A stretch of DNA of 34,163 bases from Rhizophagus sp. LPA8_4_AMF (Eukaryota; Glomeromycota; Glomeromycetes; Glomerales; Glomeraceae), in the NCBI GenBank assembly GCA_021464525.1, contig JADRCO010000417.1, positions 1 to 34,163 of the forward strand, written 5' to 3'. The notes under the pieces are model-generated. The model was not told where the DNA came from, searched no databases, and saw nothing but the letters and a program-made list of their open reading frames with translations. Position 1 is the first letter of the stretch, and each line of letters begins with the position of its first letter. Of the stretch, positions 33,640-34,163 are shown in pieces. The translations under genes were made by a program, and so were the position numbers.

Positions 33640-34163
33640 TCTAAGTAAAATTCTAATACTATTTATTATAAAAGTAAAAATGAAAATAATAAAGAAATAA
33701 AGTAAACTAAAAATAATAAATAAAATAAAGAAATAAAATAAAATAAAATAATTAATAAATTAAAGAAATAAATATGAAAAACTCTTTCTGGTCATGTTTA
33801 TGACCATTTTTTTTTACTAATATTTTTTCGTTAAAAAATTTTATTTTTCTTTATTTTCTTTATAATAAATATACTTTAAGCTTTACTATATACTGTTCTT
33901 TATTTGTTTTATTCTTTTTAAATAGTTTTCTTCAAGGTTTTTATTCTCAGTAGGCCTTAATAGACTGACTGTTAGATTTTATTCTGGGTTTGCAAGTAAC
34001 CTATAGTAATAAGTTATTATTCTAAGGGGCGTGCCAGAAATCAGCTGATTTAAAAGGGGGTGGGGGAGTCAAGCTTCAAATCAGGTCTATATATCACGTG
34101 ACATTTATATATTTAAATATAAATATAAGTAATTTAATTATTTTTTTATATAATTATTATAAT
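33640..34163. repeat. AT-rich simple-repeat tract and unassigned end
   Basis: 33690-33780 is dominated by AATAAA/AATAAAT words (microsatellite-like). From 33800 to the end I see no gene. A G-rich run AAAAGGGGGTGGGGGAGTC at about 34052-34070 stands out in this AT-rich setting. Confidence 0.45.

Noticed and set aside
1..34163. tRNA, rRNA and snRNA genes
   Set aside because: I looked for tRNA T-loop and acceptor pairing, rRNA-like GC-rich blocks and U12/U6atac-like cores and found nothing convincing by eye. A covariance-model search would settle it.

Overview
The window looks like nuclear DNA of an early-diverging fungus, most likely an arbuscular mycorrhizal fungus close to Rhizophagus (Glomeromycotina). 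This is inferred from very AT-rich intergenic DNA, short introns of about 75 nt, a MATA-type HMG-box gene, many Tc1/pogo-type and non-LTR transposon remnants, a DNA-PKcs gene, and introns with minor-spliceosome (U12-type) signals. No species marker is present, so the species is not proven.

Layout. Positions 1-3.7 kb hold a decayed tandem array (unit about 107-120 bp, each with a small hairpin) split by a 1.74-kb Tc1-like transposon whose transposase is dead. Positions 3.7-8.25 kb are AT-rich DNA with a protein-coding relic, two MITEs, one copy of a dispersed repeat and a patch rich in TCGGTAA motifs. A small divergent HMG-box-like gene lies at 8259-8690 (-). A single giant gene fills 9466-26760 (-). 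A 1.37-kb divergent intergenic region separates it from an intronless MATA-HMG transcription factor gene at 28134-29039 (+). Positions 29-34 kb are again repeat-rich: two more copies of the dispersed repeat, one interrupted by a MITE, then a 5'-truncated, ORF2-less non-LTR retroelement relic ending in a poly(A) tail, then simple AT repeats.

The main result is the giant gene. I reconstructed 69 exons by hand. Every junction keeps the reading frame, giving a 4,076-residue protein that follows vertebrate DNA-PKcs (PRKDC, 4,128 residues as I recall it) from the N-terminal HEAT region through FAT, kinase and FATC. DNA-PKcs is the Ku-recruited PIKK of non-homologous end joining; it is absent from the yeasts and filamentous ascomycetes used as models. 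An SQ/TQ cluster sits where the vertebrate ABCDE autophosphorylation cluster lies.

Four of its 68 introns carry U12-type signals: two AT-AC introns (11645-11715 and 19092-19158) and two GT-AG introns with GTATCCTT donors (9681-9761 and 16328-16412). In each case the coding frame and the protein match are restored only by using those sites. This predicts a working minor spliceosome in the organism and makes DNA-PKcs expression depend on it.
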